DNA from: Stenotrophomonas rhizophila
GTDB taxonomy: Bacteria; Pseudomonadota; Gammaproteobacteria; Xanthomonadales; Xanthomonadaceae
DNA: 64,000 nt
Direction of reading: 5' to 3'
NCBI RefSeq assembly: GCF_000661955.1
Contig: NZ_CP007597.1
Location: 1,543,605-1,607,604 of the forward strand
Below are positions 63,539 to 64,000 of this stretch, in pieces. Both the position numbers and the translations under genes were made by a program. Below the pieces are notes generated by a model. It made no database searches and was not told the DNA's origin. It was given only the letters and a program-made list of their open reading frames with translations. Each line of letters starts with the position of its first letter. The stretch's first letter is position 1.

Positions 63539-64000
63539 ATGTCCCTGAAGCACTTCCTGAACACCCAGGATTGGAGCCGCACCGACCTGGATGCCCTGCT
63601 GACCCAGGCCGCGCTGTTCAAGCGCAACAAGCTGGGCGACGAGCTCAAGGGCAAGTCGATTGCCCTGGTGTTCTTCAATCCCTCCATGCGCACCCGCACC
63701 AGCTTCGAGCTGGGTGCCTTCCAGCTGGGCGGGCACGCCATCGTGCTGCAGCCGGGCAAGGACGCATGGCCGATCGAGTTCAACCTGGGCACGGTGATGG
63801 ACGGGGACACCGAGGAGCACATCGCCGAAGTGGCCAAGGTGCTGGGCCGCTACTGCGACCTGATCGCGGTGCGTGCCTTCCCGAAGTTCATCGACTGGGC
63901 CAAGGACCGCGAAGACATCGTGCTCAAGAGCTTCGCCAAGTACTCGCCGGTGCCGGTGATCAACATGGAAACCATCACCCACCCGTGCCAGGAACTGGCC
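63539..64000 (+). CDS. argF': N-acetylornithine carbamoyltransferase (partial)
   Basis: The first 154 residues are present; the gene runs off the right edge. The sequence matches the Xanthomonas-type AOTCase, which makes N-acetylcitrulline from N-acetylornithine and carbamoyl phosphate and replaces ordinary OTCase in arginine synthesis. It has MSLKHFLNTQDWSR at the N terminus, the carbamoyl-phosphate loop FFNPSMRTRTSFELG, LGTVMDGDTEEHI, and ITHPCQELA at the cut end. AAAGGA precedes the ATG. The upstream leader and terminator suggest control by arginine supply. Confidence 0.96.
   Translation, partial: MSLKHFLNTQDWSRTDLDALLTQAALFKRNKLGDELKGKSIALVFFNPSMRTRTSFELGAFQLGGHAIVLQPGKDAWPIEFNLGTVMDGDTEEHIAEVAKVLGRYCDLIAVRAFPKFIDWAKDREDIVLKSFAKYSPVPVINMETITHPCQELA

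Overview
The window is chromosomal DNA from a high-GC gammaproteobacterium of the family Xanthomonadaceae, most likely a Stenotrophomonas. The reasons are an N-acetylornithine carbamoyltransferase (ArgF', the Xanthomonas-type arginine route) at the right edge, gene groups typical of the family, and many intergenic palindromes with a GTAG head that match the SMAG repeats described in S. maltophilia. Nearly all of the window is ordinary core genome. One short AT-richer accessory patch lies at 11.3-13.3 kb beside a tRNA-Ala gene.

1-5.1 kb: the end of a TonB-dependent receptor, then an ECF sigma factor, a FecR anti-sigma factor, a secreted amidohydrolase and an M20 peptidase, each overlapping the next. 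This looks like a surface-signalled uptake and degradation unit. 5.1-11.3 kb: lipocalin, tRNA-Phe, an MFS transporter divergent from an AraC regulator, a CurA-type reductase and small unknowns. 11.3-13.4 kb: secreted unknown protein, frameshifted peptidoglycan amidase remnant, a possible proteasome-like Ntn hydrolase, tRNA-Ala. 13.4-19 kb: chemotaxis receptor behind a sigma-28 promoter, and a TonB-dependent receptor. 19-25 kb: two unknown proteins, a serine hydrolase and RNase D. 25-38.5 kb: SUMF1 lipoprotein, M48 peptidase, xseA, queG, then nnr-tsaE-amiC-mutL-DUF1684-GumN all in one direction.

38.5-49 kb: phaR and phaB, gluQ, htpX behind a heat-shock-like promoter, suhB divergent from trmJ, and a periplasmic binding protein coupled to a GGDEF-EAL protein. 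48-54 kb: epmB divergent from efp (EF-P and a modification enzyme), then an MtaD-like deaminase, ubiG and a MupP-like phosphatase, and a squalene/phytoene synthase-like protein. 54-64 kb: a 1-kb compound tandem array of repeat palindromes, an M23 peptidase-pyrC-yidD cluster, a DksA with a very long Lys/Ala-rich N-terminal extension, sufE with an MFS transporter, cysS, and argF' (partial).

The most interesting signal is upstream of argF'. A 33-codon leader ORF carries an Arg-rich stretch (codons 22, 24 and 25), followed by three mutually exclusive hairpins and a terminator. This has the layout of a classical amino-acid attenuator. Other points to follow up are the Ntn-hydrolase-like protein beside the amidase remnant, three copies of a long nested inverted repeat, the seven-unit compound REP array, stop codons supplied by REP heads, and the zinc-ligand-poor DksA.
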